From positions 124,001-188,000 of the forward strand of contig NZ_JAGGPF010000002.1 in assembly GCF_018613935.1 (NCBI RefSeq): a stretch of DNA of 64,000 nt, given 5' to 3'. Under the pieces are notes generated by a model. That model was not told the DNA's origin and ran no database searches. It saw nothing but the letters and a program-made list of their open reading frames with translations. The stretch comes from Agromyces sp. ISL-38 (GTDB lineage: Bacteria; Actinomycetota; Actinomycetes; Actinomycetales; Microbacteriaceae). Below are positions 19,032 to 27,766 of this stretch, piece by piece (the first letter of the stretch is position 1; each line of letters begins with the position of its first letter). The translations under genes and the position numbers were made by a program.

Positions 19032-19255
19032 GCTCCGATGCTACGCGGATGCCGCGCGCCGGGCGGCCGGGAGACATCAGTCGCCGATCGAGATGATTGA
19101 GGCCGGGCCGCAGAACGCCTCTCGGCGCGAGGCCGCTCGTAGCGGCGAATATTGGAGCCCGGGGTTACTGCGGCCCGACCTCGTCAAGTCTAAACGAGCG
19201 GGTGGGGTGGTTCATTCCCGTTCGCCGAGGGCGATTGCATTCACGCCCGGGCGAT

Positions 19256-19894
19256 TCAGTCGAGCGAATCGCGTCGCCAGAGACGGGCGCACGAGGCGAG
19301 CTCATCGGCGAGTTGCGTGAGCCGGAGGGCCCGTCGTGTGAGCTCGCCCGAGCGGCCGACGTTCACCGCATCAGCGGCATCCGCGTCATCGGCGAGGCTC
19401 GTGAGCCCTGACCATGACACCCGCGCGAACGCCGCCGCCCGGTCGAGTGCGACCGCGAAGTCGCCCGTGAAGAGCCCGTGCAGGATGCGGTCGGCAAGCT
19501 CCCGCACCTCGTCGGGTCCGGCCGGCACCGGCGCGCCCGCGACGACCTGGTCGATCGTGTGCGAGACCTCGGTTCCGCGCTGGAAGGCGAGGCTCGAGCC
19601 GAGCGGATCCTGGCGGATGAGCGCCCGCAGGAGGTAGACCCGCCAGAGCGCGCCCGGCAGGCTCTTCGCCGACGCCTGCGACCACAATTCGGCGATGGAG
19701 TCGATGCCGTGCTCGTCGGTGTAGTGCACGAGACGCTCGACCACCTCGGGATCGGGGTCGGCCCGCACACGCGAGAGGATCGCCGCCGCCGTCTCGTGCG
19801 CGACACCGCTCAGGCGCGCGGGATCCTCCCCGCCGAGGAATCCCTCGAACATCCCGGGCGGGAATCGTGTGGGGCGATGGTAGTCGGAAGCCAT
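19256..19894 (-). CDS. Conserved actinobacterial protein, unknown function
   Basis: 212 residues, mostly alpha-helical and soluble, no signal peptide or membrane helix. It starts MASDYHRPTRFPPGMFEGFLGGEDP with weak AAGGTG upstream. Helical segments such as SLPGALWRVYLLRALIRQDP and EVRELADRILHGLFTGDFAVALDRAAAFARVSWSGL give no enzymatic motif. Proteins of this kind occur widely in Actinobacteria and are sometimes mis-annotated as an RNA polymerase subunit. It is divergent from tRNA-Lys. Confidence 0.65.
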   Translation of the reverse strand: MASDYHRPTRFPPGMFEGFLGGEDPARLSGVAHETAAAILSRVRADPDPEVVERLVHYTDEHGIDSIAELWSQASAKSLPGALWRVYLLRALIRQDPLGSSLAFQRGTEVSHTIDQVVAGAPVPAGPDEVRELADRILHGLFTGDFAVALDRAAAFARVSWSGLTSLADDADAADAVNVGRSGELTRRALRLTQLADELASCARLWRRDSLD

Positions 19895-19950
19895 TGCCGC
19901 ACACCTTACCCGCCCGAGCCGAGAGCCGACCCGGGGTATTGTGGATTCGC

Positions 19951-20023
19951 GGGCCTCTAGCTCAGTTGGCAGAGCAGCGGACTTTTAATCCGCGGGTCGT
20001 GGGTTCGAGCCCCACGGGGCCCA
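19951..20023 (+). tRNA. tRNA-Lys (anticodon UUU)
   Basis: 73 nt that fold as a standard cloverleaf. Acceptor GGGCCTC/GGGGCCC (one U-G pair), D stem GCTC/GAGC, anticodon stem GCGGA/TCCGC around loop CTTTTAA with anticodon TTT at 19984-19986, variable loop GGGTC, T stem GTGGG/CCCAC with loop TTCGAGC, discriminator A. The genomic CCA is not encoded. It reads AAA and AAG lysine codons. Confidence 0.97.
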
Positions 20024-20033
20024 CTTCGAGCGG

Positions 20034-20273
20034 TCAGGGCGCCGGCGGCTCGTAGAGCAGCCCGGCCGCCTCCGCTGCACCACCGGTTCGCAAGCGGTCA
20101 CGCGCCTCGTGTTCGACGAGCACGGGCACGAAGTCCCGGATGGGGTTGCCGTCGAGCCGCTGGTGCTCTTCGGTCACGATCGCCTCCACGTGCGCACGTG
20201 GGACCTCGGGGAAATGGGCGGAGAGACGATCGACCACGACGGCGACCGCACGAACTTCGTCAGACCTGTCCAT
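20034..20273 (-). CDS. Small protein with three-helix-bundle-like domain
   Basis: 79 residues from ATG 20273: MDRSDEVRAVAVVVDRLSAH followed by FPEVPRAHVEAIVTEEHQRL and a helix RDFVPVLVEHEARDRL. The pattern resembles the actinobacterial three-helix bundle dimerisation domain family of unknown function. The start is uncertain: GTG at 20276 follows GGAGG by 11 nt and longer starts up to 20363 exist. It converges with the tRNA gene. Confidence 0.6.
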   Translation of the reverse strand: MDRSDEVRAVAVVVDRLSAHFPEVPRAHVEAIVTEEHQRLDGNPIRDFVPVLVEHEARDRLRTGGAAEAAGLLYEPPAP

Positions 20274-20539
20274 CACACGAGTGTCCGCCTCCGAGCGCGG
20301 GGATTCAAGAGGCATGACCGACTCGCAGGTGACCCGCGGGTTGCTTGCATGTGCTCCGTACAACTGTCAAGGGCTGTCGATCGCGGGAAGCGACGCGTAG
20401 AACAGATGCACGGAGTTGGGCAGCTCCGCTTGGTGGGCCGGCCCCGACAGCGCAACATGGTCGACAAGCGCATCCAGGGAGTCTGCAGGGCCGGTCCACC
20501 GCTTGGACGGCCGACACGTTCGATGGGGAATGGTGCACG

Positions 20540-20803
20540 ATGCTCACGCAACACGAGGCTCAGGTCGGAGGCTCCCACGTCGAGCTGACTCCGCTGAGCG
20601 AGACGGTCTGGCGGGTCTGCGACGATCGGTGCGATGACGGCGACACGCGCAAGCTCATCGGCTACCTGCAGCTCATCGACGACGAGGTCGAGATGATGTG
20701 GATGCGCCCGCGTCCCGGGGTCTGCTATCGGTACCGCAGCATCGAGGAGGCCGTGCGCGCGGTCGCGCTGCGGCACGCCCTCGTGGCATCCGACCGCCGT
20801 TGA
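20540..20803 (+). CDS. Small hypothetical protein
   Basis: 87 residues from ATG 20540: MLTQHEAQVGGSHVELTPLS, then TVWRVCDDRCDDGDTRKLIGYLQLIDDEVEMMWMRPRPGVCYRYRSIEEAVRAVALRHALV. It reads as a short alpha-beta domain with an N-terminal strand pattern (VWRVCD...LIGYLQLID) and C-terminal helix; no family recognised. GGGGAA about 10 nt upstream could be the ribosome site. The 266-nt stretch between this gene and the one before (20274-20539) shows nothing else I can support. Confidence 0.6.
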   Translation: MLTQHEAQVGGSHVELTPLSETVWRVCDDRCDDGDTRKLIGYLQLIDDEVEMMWMRPRPGVCYRYRSIEEAVRAVALRHALVASDRR

Positions 20804-20824
20804 AACTGCAGGAACGCCCGCCGC

Positions 20825-22276
20825 TCACTCGATCGAGAGGTTCGGCCGGGTACGCACCCCGAACTCGTGCCGCAAGGCGCTGAGCGCGGCATACCAGCCC
20901 GCAAGGCCGTGCACGCCGGGACCGGGCGGCGTCGACGCCGAGGCGAGGTAGACGCCCGGTGCGGGCGTGCGCCACGGCTCGACCGAGACCACCGGGCGCC
21001 GCACGAGCTGGCCGAACGACGCTGCACCGGCGGCGATGTCGCCGAGCACGTAGTTGGGATTGTGGCGCTCCATCTCGATCGCGGTCATGCTCGAGGAGGC
21101 GAGCACGACGTCGCGGAACCCCGGCGCGAAGCGCTCGATCTGGCGCGTGACGGCCTCGGTCTGGTCGATCGTCGATCCGGCGGGCACGTGCGTGTAGGCC
21201 CACAGCACCTGCCGCCCCTCGGGGGCGCGCGTCTCGTCGACGATCGACGGCTGCGACGTGAGCACGTAGGGCGACTCGGCGTGCCGGCCGCGGTGCACCT
21301 CGCGCTCGGCACGCGCGATCTCGGCACGAGTGCCACCGAGGTGCACCGTGCCGGCACCATGGAGCGCCGGATGCCGCCACGGCACGGGTGCCGAGAGCGC
21401 GAAGTCGACCTTCGCCGCGGCGTCGCCGTAGGCGAACCGGTCGAGCGCGCGGAGGTAGCGCGAGGGCAGCCGCCGTCGCGCGATGCGCGAGAGCGCACGG
21501 GGTGTCACATCGAGGAGCACGGCGCGAGCCCGCGGCAGCGCCTCGAGGTCGGTCACCTCGGCATCCGTCACGAGCTCGCCGCCGTGCGCGAGGAGGTCGG
21601 CGACCATCGCGTCGATGATCGCCTGGCTGCCGCCCACCGGGATGGGCCAGCCGCGTGCGTGCGCGAACGCCGTGAGCGAGAGCGCGGCTCCCGCGGTCGA
21701 GAGGCTCGGCATCGGCCTGATGGCGTGCGCGGCCACGCCCGTGAGCATGGCGGGTGCCGCATCGTCGGCGAAGCGGGCGTTCCACAGGGGCGACCCCTGC
21801 TCGAGCGCGGCGAGCCCGAAGCGTGCGGCGGTGAGCGGGTGGTCTGGCACGCGAAGCAGTTGCGAGCCGGTGAACGACGCGACCTCGTCGGCGTGCTCGA
21901 TGAGCGGGCGCATGAGCGCGCCGTACGCCGCGCCGTCGCGCCCGAGCCCCGCGACGGTGCGCTCGAGGTCGCGGTAGGCGATGCCCGCGCGCCCTCCGTC
22001 GAGCGGATGTCCGAACGACGCGGGCGGCAGCCGCAGCTCGATGCGGCGTTCGAGCTGGAACTCGCGGAAGAACCGGGATGCGAGCGCCATCGCATGCACC
22101 GCCGAGCACACGTCGTGCTGGAAGCCCGGCAGGGTGAGCTCAGCGGTGCGCGCTCCCCCGCCGGGGGTCGCGTTGCGCTCGAGCACCTGCACCGCGAGGC
22201 CCGCCCGGGCGAGCGTGACGGCGGCGGCAAGGCCGTTCGGGCCTGCCCCGACGATGATCGCGTCGAACGAGGTCAT
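20825..22276 (-). CDS. FAD-dependent oxidoreductase, phytoene desaturase-like
   Basis: 483 residues. N-terminal dinucleotide-binding fold [40 protein letters not shown], the NAD(P)/FAD amine-oxidase/CrtI superfamily pattern; the C-terminal FAD loop is [26 protein letters not shown]. The middle ([31 protein letters not shown]) is typical of the bacterial phytoene dehydrogenase-related, retinol-saturase-like group. No other carotenoid gene lies nearby, so the substrate is unknown. It is followed upstream by a SRPBCC protein gene on the same strand. Confidence 0.8.
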   Translation of the reverse strand: MTSFDAIIVGAGPNGLAAAVTLARAGLAVQVLERNATPGGGARTAELTLPGFQHDVCSAVHAMALASRFFREFQLERRIELRLPPASFGHPLDGGRAGIAYRDLERTVAGLGRDGAAYGALMRPLIEHADEVASFTGSQLLRVPDHPLTAARFGLAALEQGSPLWNARFADDAAPAMLTGVAAHAIRPMPSLSTAGAALSLTAFAHARGWPIPVGGSQAIIDAMVADLLAHGGELVTDAEVTDLEALPRARAVLLDVTPRALSRIARRRLPSRYLRALDRFAYGDAAAKVDFALSAPVPWRHPALHGAGTVHLGGTRAEIARAEREVHRGRHAESPYVLTSQPSIVDETRAPEGRQVLWAYTHVPAGSTIDQTEAVTRQIERFAPGFRDVVLASSSMTAIEMERHNPNYVLGDIAAGAASFGQLVRRPVVSVEPWRTPAPGVYLASASTPPGPGVHGLAGWYAALSALRHEFGVRTRPNLSIE

Positions 22277-22370
22277 GCCGTCGGCGCCGCCGCCGGGCGA
22301 CGCCGGAGATTCATGGGCATCATGGGTTCATTCTGTCGGGCAGTGCCGCAAGCCACGACGGCGACGCGCC

Positions 22371-22832
22371 TCATCCGAACGTCCGGCTCTCGCCCCGGTA
22401 CTCCCGTCCCTCGGCGAGGAACGCGAGCCGGCGGAGCGACTCGGCGTTCCGCCACAGCAGTAACGGCTCCGTGAGGAACCGCGGCACCCAGCGCGCGGGC
22501 CCGGCCGCGGGCTCCTCCTGCAGCCGCACGACGCATCCGCCGCCCCGCCGCTTCACGTCGATCGTCACGGTCGCCTCGCCGATCGGCCAGCCCTTCGCCT
22601 GGAAGACGGCACGGCGCGGCGGCGACCAGTCGAGGCTCACCGTCACGTCATCGATCACGGCAGGCCACATGCCGACGGAGTGGTGCAGCCGGCTCTCGGG
22701 CCGAGGCCACGTCAGCTCGACATCACGCATGCGCGATGCGCCGACCACCCACGACGGGTAGAGCCACCCGTCGGCGAGCACCTCGAACACCGCCTCGCGC
22801 CGGCACGCGAACTCCCGCGCGTTTCGCGACAT
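22371..22832 (-). CDS. SRPBCC (START-like) lipid-binding-fold protein
   Basis: 153 residues: [35 protein letters not shown] at the N-terminus, then [61 protein letters not shown], the helix-grip fold pattern of polyketide cyclase/dehydrase relatives. It probably binds a hydrophobic ligand. It is 94 nt upstream of the phytoene-desaturase-like gene on the same strand, so a shared hydrophobic substrate is possible (inference). Confidence 0.78.
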   Translation of the reverse strand: MSRNAREFACRREAVFEVLADGWLYPSWVVGASRMRDVELTWPRPESRLHHSVGMWPAVIDDVTVSLDWSPPRRAVFQAKGWPIGEATVTIDVKRRGGGCVVRLQEEPAAGPARWVPRFLTEPLLLWRNAESLRRLAFLAEGREYRGESRTFG

Positions 22833-22925
22833 CCGGTCTCCTTCGCCTCATCCGAATCGACGGCACGCGTCGATGGTCTCGACGATACGAGTGGCGGTAC
22901 CCGCGCGCGCGGGGTTGACACCGCG

Positions 22926-23612
22926 TCAGCGGTGCTGGGGTCGTGGCCCCGCGATTCCGTTCTCGAACGCCCAGATCACGACGTGCACCCGGTCGGGCAG
23001 CTCGAGCTTGGCGAGGATGGCAGCGACATGGGTCTTCACGGTGTTGCCCGTCATGAAGAGGCGGCGGGCGATCACCTCATTCGAGGCGCCCGTCACGAGC
23101 TCGCCGAGCACCTCGCGTTCTCGCGCGGTGAATCGGGCGAGCAGCGCCTCGGGATCGGCCGCGCCCGGCGCCCAGGCGACGAAGTCGACGAGGGTCGCCG
23201 TCGCCCTCGGCGCGATCACGGCGTCGCCGGCGTGCACCGCGCCGATCGCCGCGGCGAGCTCATCGCTCGAGACGTCCTTCGTCAGGAATCCGCTCGCACC
23301 GGCCCGGATCGCCGCGAACACGTACTCGTCGAGGTCGTAGGTCGTCAGCACGAGCACTCGCGTGTGCGGATGATCGCGGCGGAGCAGCCCGGTCGTCGTG
23401 ATGCCGTCGAGGCGCGGCATCCGGATGTCCATGAGCACGACGTCGATGCGATGGGCTCTGGCCTGTTCGAGCAGCGCTGCCCCGTCGGATGCCTCGACGA
23501 CGAGCTCGAGCCCGTCGTGCACCTCGATCATGGCGGCGAGCGCGGAGCGGATGAGCTCCTGGTCGTCGGCGATCGCGACGCGGATGCGAGCCGGCGCTGC
23601 CGGGTCAGTCAT
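22926..23612 (-). CDS. NarL/LuxR-type response regulator
   Basis: 228 residues. Receiver domain (about 9-125) with ADDQ acidic pair, phospho-acceptor Asp62 in VVLMDIRMPRLDG, and Lys in GFLTKDVSSDEL. The C-terminal LuxR HTH (about 160-225) contains FTAREREVLGELVTGASNEVIARRLFMTGNTVKTHVAAILAKLEL. The ATG overlaps the end of its kinase gene by 8 nt (ATGACTGA), so the pair is coupled. The kinase start faces a membrane protein gene over a palindrome (24937-24954), a likely control target. Confidence 0.9.
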   Translation of the reverse strand: MTDPAAPARIRVAIADDQELIRSALAAMIEVHDGLELVVEASDGAALLEQARAHRIDVVLMDIRMPRLDGITTTGLLRRDHPHTRVLVLTTYDLDEYVFAAIRAGASGFLTKDVSSDELAAAIGAVHAGDAVIAPRATATLVDFVAWAPGAADPEALLARFTAREREVLGELVTGASNEVIARRLFMTGNTVKTHVAAILAKLELPDRVHVVIWAFENGIAGPRPQHR

Positions 23613-24900
23613 GGTGCTCCTCGAGGCTCAGCGGAAGACTCGCTCGCGTCTGCCATCCGCGGTCGGAACGGGGTCCGCTCTCGAACCGTCCACCGGCCTG
23701 CTCGACTCGATCACCCATGCCCCGGATGCCGCGGCCGGCCTGCTCGGGGCGATGCCGGCCGGCCGAGGCCCGTGCCGCACCGTCGTCGGTCACCGTGACG
23801 ATGAGCTCGTGTTCGCCCCACGAGAGCTGCACCCCGCTCCGGGTCGGCGGATCGGTGTGCTTCAGCGTGTTCGTGAGCGACTCCTGCACCACGCGATACG
23901 CGGTGAGGGCGACGCCTGGGCTCACCGCGCGGGGCGAGCCCGATTGCGTGAGTGAGATCAGGCGCTCGGGGCCTGAGGCCAGCTCGACGAGACCGGCGAC
24001 GTCGTCGAGCCCCGGGCTGGGAGCCAGGGGCACGGTTCCGCTCTCGGTCGTGTCGCCGGCCGGCGGCTCGGCGAGCACGCCCAGGAGTCCCCTCATGTCG
24101 GCCATGGCGGCCCGACCGGTCGCCACGACCTGCTCGACCGCGGCGCGCGAACGGGTGTCATCGCGGCCCTGCAGCACACGGGCGGCCTCGGCCTGCGCCA
24201 CCATCACGGCAAGCGAATGCGAGATGACATCGTGCAGCTCCCGCCCGATGCGGCGCCGTTCGTCGGCGACGGCCGCGCGCTCGGCCTGCAGCTGGAGCTC
24301 TGCGGCCTGCTCGCGGCCGAGTGCCTGCGCGGCGAGCTTGCGGCGAGACTCCCGCAGGTAGCGTCCGAGGGCCCACGCCGCGCCGATCGACGCGACGAGG
24401 AACCCGCCGAGTGCGATGAGCAGTCCGACCTCGGCCGAGGGCTCCCATGCCACCGCGACACCCGTGATCATGCCCGCGCCGATGACGCCGACGACGATGG
24501 CCGCGACATCCGCGATGCGATCGTCGCTCATGGCCGCCGTGAACACGAACATCAGGTAGGCGAGACTGCTCGGCAGCAGCACCACGATCGCCGGTGTGCC
24601 GGGCAGGCTCACGATCGTGAGCGCGAGCATGACGGCGGATGCCGCAGCGAGGGCGGCGCGGGGCCAGCGGCGGCGGAAGACGACGACGATGTGCAGCACG
24701 GCGAGCAGCACGAGCGTGACGGTGAGCCACGTCGCGTCGTGCGGAAGACGCGCCGCACCGAAGATCTCCACGAGCGTGACGGGCAGCAGCGCGGCCGCGG
24801 CCGCCGCCGCCGACACCCAGTCGGCGGACGTCGGCGGGCGCGGCTCCTCGGCGCGACGACCGGCGGGCATCGGTTGCAGGGTGCGTGAGGCGGTGACCAT
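23605..24900 (-). CDS. NarL-type sensor histidine kinase
   Basis: 431 residues. About five to six membrane helices within residues 25-180, then a short coiled segment (LGREQAAELQLQAERAAVADERRR) and the HisKA_3 box RELHDVISHSLAVMVAQAEAARVLQG with phospho-acceptor His223. The HATPase region follows: YRVVQESLTNTLKHTDPPT, VTVTDDGAA and GRGIRGMGDRVEQAGGRFESG. There is no extracellular sensor domain, suggesting sensing within or near the membrane. Paired with the downstream response regulator. Confidence 0.9.
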   Translation of the reverse strand: MVTASRTLQPMPAGRRAEEPRPPTSADWVSAAAAAAALLPVTLVEIFGAARLPHDATWLTVTLVLLAVLHIVVVFRRRWPRAALAAASAVMLALTIVSLPGTPAIVVLLPSSLAYLMFVFTAAMSDDRIADVAAIVVGVIGAGMITGVAVAWEPSAEVGLLIALGGFLVASIGAAWALGRYLRESRRKLAAQALGREQAAELQLQAERAAVADERRRIGRELHDVISHSLAVMVAQAEAARVLQGRDDTRSRAAVEQVVATGRAAMADMRGLLGVLAEPPAGDTTESGTVPLAPSPGLDDVAGLVELASGPERLISLTQSGSPRAVSPGVALTAYRVVQESLTNTLKHTDPPTRSGVQLSWGEHELIVTVTDDGAARASAGRHRPEQAGRGIRGMGDRVEQAGGRFESGPRSDRGWQTRASLPLSLEEHHD

Positions 24901-24936
24901 TCCACGACCACGCTAGTCGGCGGCAGCGTTCTAGGT

Positions 24937-24954
24937 CTCACCCGCTCGGGTGAG
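24937..24954. promoter_or_regulatory. Perfect palindrome between a kinase gene and a membrane protein gene
   Basis: CTCACCCGCTCGGGTGAG: 8-bp arms around CT. Position is 37 nt from the kinase start and 73 nt from the divergent membrane protein gene. Size and position suit a regulator operator, plausibly for the LuxR-type regulator at 22926-23612. A terminator is unlikely between divergent starts. Confidence 0.5.
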
Positions 24955-25026
24955 GTGGCGGGGCCAGGGTTGGCGGCACGCTGACAAGGCCGCCGGCAAC
25001 GACACCACACCACGATTGGATCCGAC

Positions 25027-26211
25027 ATGAGGTCCGCAGAACATCCCTCCCTGCCACGTGAAGCAGAGGACGGGCGGAGCGCCGCCGCGGAGGTGCTCTC
25101 CCGCCGCGCGCCGGTGTACACGGCCCTCGTGGCATCGGCGGCGGTCGCAGGGCTCGGGCTCACCTGGCTCCTCGCATCCTGGCTGAACCCGTTCGCTGGA
25201 ACCCGGATGTCGAGCATCGTGAGCACGATGCTCGGGCCCGATGCCGTCGCCTGGACGGCGGTCGTGACCGGTGCTGGCGGCGTCGTGCTCGCAGCGATGC
25301 TCGCCCGGCTCCGCCCCGGGGCGCGTCGTGTCGCTCCGCTCGGCGTCGTCGCAGCCGTCCTCGCATTCGTCGCGGGCATCACGTTCGGCAGCATGGCGAT
25401 CATCGCCTACGCGGGCTACCTGTTCGGCTTCGCCGCCGTGGTCGCCGGCATCGTCACGATCGTCGTGACCCTGGTTCGTGCGCCTCGCCTCGGCCTGCCG
25501 CTGCTCGCCGGCTTCGGAGTGCTGCTCGCGGCATCCGTCTGGCCCGGAGGGCTGACCCTCGGAGGCGTCGGTGAGTTCGCGACCGCGTTCGGCGGCGCCC
25601 TCGCCGCCGACCTGCCGAACCTCGTCGTCATCGTCGTGGTGGTCGGCGCGACCCTCGCCTGGACGGCGCTCGCCATCATCGCCATCCGGGCCACCCGTGG
25701 CCGACGCTCGTTCGAGGCGTGGCTCGTACGCCACCGCGGCGCACTCACGATCCTCGCGGCGCTCGGCCCGGTGCCCTATGCCGTGGCCCGGCTGAGCTGG
25801 CTCACGCCGTGGCCAGTGTTCGGCCCGAGCCACGGCGCGCTCCCACCCGCCATGCTGGCCACGGGCCTCATGCTCGGCGCCGGCGCGATCGCCGCGAGCA
25901 TCCTCACCCTCGGGTTGATCCTGCCGTGGGGCGTGGAGTTTCCGCGGTGGATGCCGCGCATCGGCGGCCGCCCTGTTCCTGTCTCGGCCGCCACCGTTCC
26001 AGGCCTCATCGCCGCGGGAGCGCTCTGCATCTCGGCCGCGCCGATGTTCGTGACCCTCGTCGGCGGCCCCGACGCCCCGGCCGACGCGCTGGTCGTGAAC
26101 CTCGTACTGCCGTTCTGGTTCTGGGGCCCGATGCTGGCGCTCGCGGTGTGGGCGTATGCCGCCTGGCGCGGACGCGATGTGTCGGCCGGTGCAGTTCTCG
26201 CCGACGAGTGA
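25027..26211 (+). CDS. Multispanning membrane protein, unknown function
   Basis: 394 residues with about nine to ten hydrophobic segments, beginning VYTALVASAAVAGLGLTWLLASWLNPF and continuing with ARRVAPLGVVAAVLAFVAGITFGSMAIIAYAGYLFGFAAVVAGIVTIVVTLV and later ones. The last part is FWFWGPMLALAVWAYAAWRGRDV. No ATPase, transporter signature or conserved charged motif is visible. It is divergent from a NarL-type two-component pair and may be its target. The gap to the next gene (26212-26486) holds nothing I can support. Confidence 0.7.
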   Translation: MRSAEHPSLPREAEDGRSAAAEVLSRRAPVYTALVASAAVAGLGLTWLLASWLNPFAGTRMSSIVSTMLGPDAVAWTAVVTGAGGVVLAAMLARLRPGARRVAPLGVVAAVLAFVAGITFGSMAIIAYAGYLFGFAAVVAGIVTIVVTLVRAPRLGLPLLAGFGVLLAASVWPGGLTLGGVGEFATAFGGALAADLPNLVVIVVVVGATLAWTALAIIAIRATRGRRSFEAWLVRHRGALTILAALGPVPYAVARLSWLTPWPVFGPSHGALPPAMLATGLMLGAGAIAASILTLGLILPWGVEFPRWMPRIGGRPVPVSAATVPGLIAAGALCISAAPMFVTLVGGPDAPADALVVNLVLPFWFWGPMLALAVWAYAAWRGRDVSAGAVLADE

Positions 26212-26486
26212 AGCGCGGCAGTGTGCGACTCGGGCGACTCGGGCGACCCGGCACCGCCCGACGGGAGTTCGAGCCATTCGGTCGGGCCGACGAGCTCGAA
26301 CGTTCCCGTCACAGCGGTTCGTCCCCAGTTGTCCCTCGAGCGCACCACCTCGTGCGCTCGGGTTTCACGCTAGACCTCGCATGCGGCGCGCACCAGTGGC
26401 GCGGTGATTTTGGCACGGGATCGTCCGCGGACGTCGAGATCCGGCGCACGCCCCCTGGCTACCGCAACGGATGCCCCGTGGCGGCG

Positions 26487-27527
26487 TCAGCCCACGAGCG
26501 CGCGGAAGCCCGACATGAGCGCGACCCGCTCGGCTGAGGTGCGCGCGAGCGGCGTGACCGTGAGGCTCGTGACCCCCGCGTCTGCGAATGCCGCGACGCG
26601 CTCGGCGACGTCGGACGCCGTGCCGATGAGCGAGACGGCGCGCACGAGCTCGTCGGGCACGGCCGCGATCGCCTCGTCTTTGCGCCCCTCGAGGTAGAGG
26701 TCCTGGATGCGTGCCGCCTCCGCCTCGAAGCCGAAGCTCGCAATGAGGTCGTTGTAGAAGTTCTTGCCGCGTGCGCCCATGCCCCCGACGTAGAGCGCGA
26801 GCTGCGGCTTCACGAGCGGCAGCACCGCCTCGGGATGATCGGTGATGGCCAGCGCAGGGCTCGCGACGATGTCGAGCGGGCCGAGTTCTGGCGAGCGACG
26901 GGCGCGGCCCGCGGCGAGCGCGTCGCCCCACACGCCGGCTGCACGCTCGGGGTGGAAGAACATCGGCAGCCAGCCGTCGGCGATCTCGGCGGTCTGCTCG
27001 ACCGACTTCGGGCCGAGCGAGGCGATCGTGATCGGGATGCGCTCGCGCACAGGGTGGTTGATGAGCTTGAGCGGCTTGCCGAGTCCTGTTCCCTCGCCCG
27101 CGGGCAGGGGGATGCGGTACCGCGTTCCCTCGTGCACCACGGGCTCGCGACGCCACACCATGCGGCAGATCTCGACGATCTCGCGGGTGCGGCCGAGCGG
27201 CGCGTCGTACCGAACGCCGTGGAAGCCCTCGATGACCTGCGGCCCCGACGCGCCGATGCCGAGCTCGAAGCGGCCGTTCGACACGTAGTCGAGGCCGGCT
27301 GCCGTCATCGCCGTCAGGGTGGGCGTGCGGGTGTAGATCTGGAAGATGCCCGATGCGAGCGTGATCGTCGAGGTGCGCGCCGCAAGGAACCCGAGCTGGC
27401 TCACAGCGTCGAACGAATACGCCTCCGGCACGGCGATCAGGTCGAGGCCGGCCCGCTCGAGCTCGGCGACCTCGTCGGCGACCTCGCGGAAACCACCCGC
27501 GTAATTCAGGAACATGCCGACGCGCAT
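26487..27527 (-). CDS. LLM-class (luciferase-like) F420-dependent oxidoreductase
   Basis: 346 residues. TIM-barrel pattern of the luciferase-like monooxygenase family: N-terminus VGMFLNYAGGFREVADEVAELERAGLDLIAVPEAYSFDAVSQLGFLAARTSTITLASGIFQIYTRTPTLTAMTAAGLDYVSNGRFELGIGASGPQVIEGFHGVRYD, and SVSLIGTASDVAERVAAFADAGV near the end. In actinobacteria such proteins mostly use coenzyme F420. ATG at 27527 has GAGGAG 6 nt upstream. The substrate is unknown. Confidence 0.85.
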   Translation of the reverse strand: MRVGMFLNYAGGFREVADEVAELERAGLDLIAVPEAYSFDAVSQLGFLAARTSTITLASGIFQIYTRTPTLTAMTAAGLDYVSNGRFELGIGASGPQVIEGFHGVRYDAPLGRTREIVEICRMVWRREPVVHEGTRYRIPLPAGEGTGLGKPLKLINHPVRERIPITIASLGPKSVEQTAEIADGWLPMFFHPERAAGVWGDALAAGRARRSPELGPLDIVASPALAITDHPEAVLPLVKPQLALYVGGMGARGKNFYNDLIASFGFEAEAARIQDLYLEGRKDEAIAAVPDELVRAVSLIGTASDVAERVAAFADAGVTSLTVTPLARTSAERVALMSGFRALVG

Positions 27528-27766
27528 CCACGGCTCCTCACGTTGATCAGCCCGGGCGGGTGCCGACGGACACGTCAGACCCTAATCCAGGCGGCGCCCC
27601 CGCGCCCGCGCGTTTGTGTCCTCTCGACTATGTGCGGACGACGACGACGGGATCCGTCGTGGGATGCGGACGAGGCCGATCGCGAGCGCGCCTTCAGCAC
27701 TCTCGAAGACGGATGCCGCAGGCTGGTGTTCCGCGCTCCGCGCGCGGCGCGACGAACGGAGACGTG

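Noticed and set aside
19032-19255. Possible gene upstream of the class IV PLP enzyme
   Set aside because: The frames are short and Arg-rich; the region more likely carries a promoter.
22833-22925. Possible small gene between the SRPBCC and response-regulator genes
   Set aside because: No start with ribosome site and no plausible composition.
26212-26486. Short ORFs between the membrane protein and the LLM gene
   Set aside because: Only Arg- or Ser-rich shadows without start signals; a tandem CGGGCGACT-like repeat near 26227 is too short to be meaningful.
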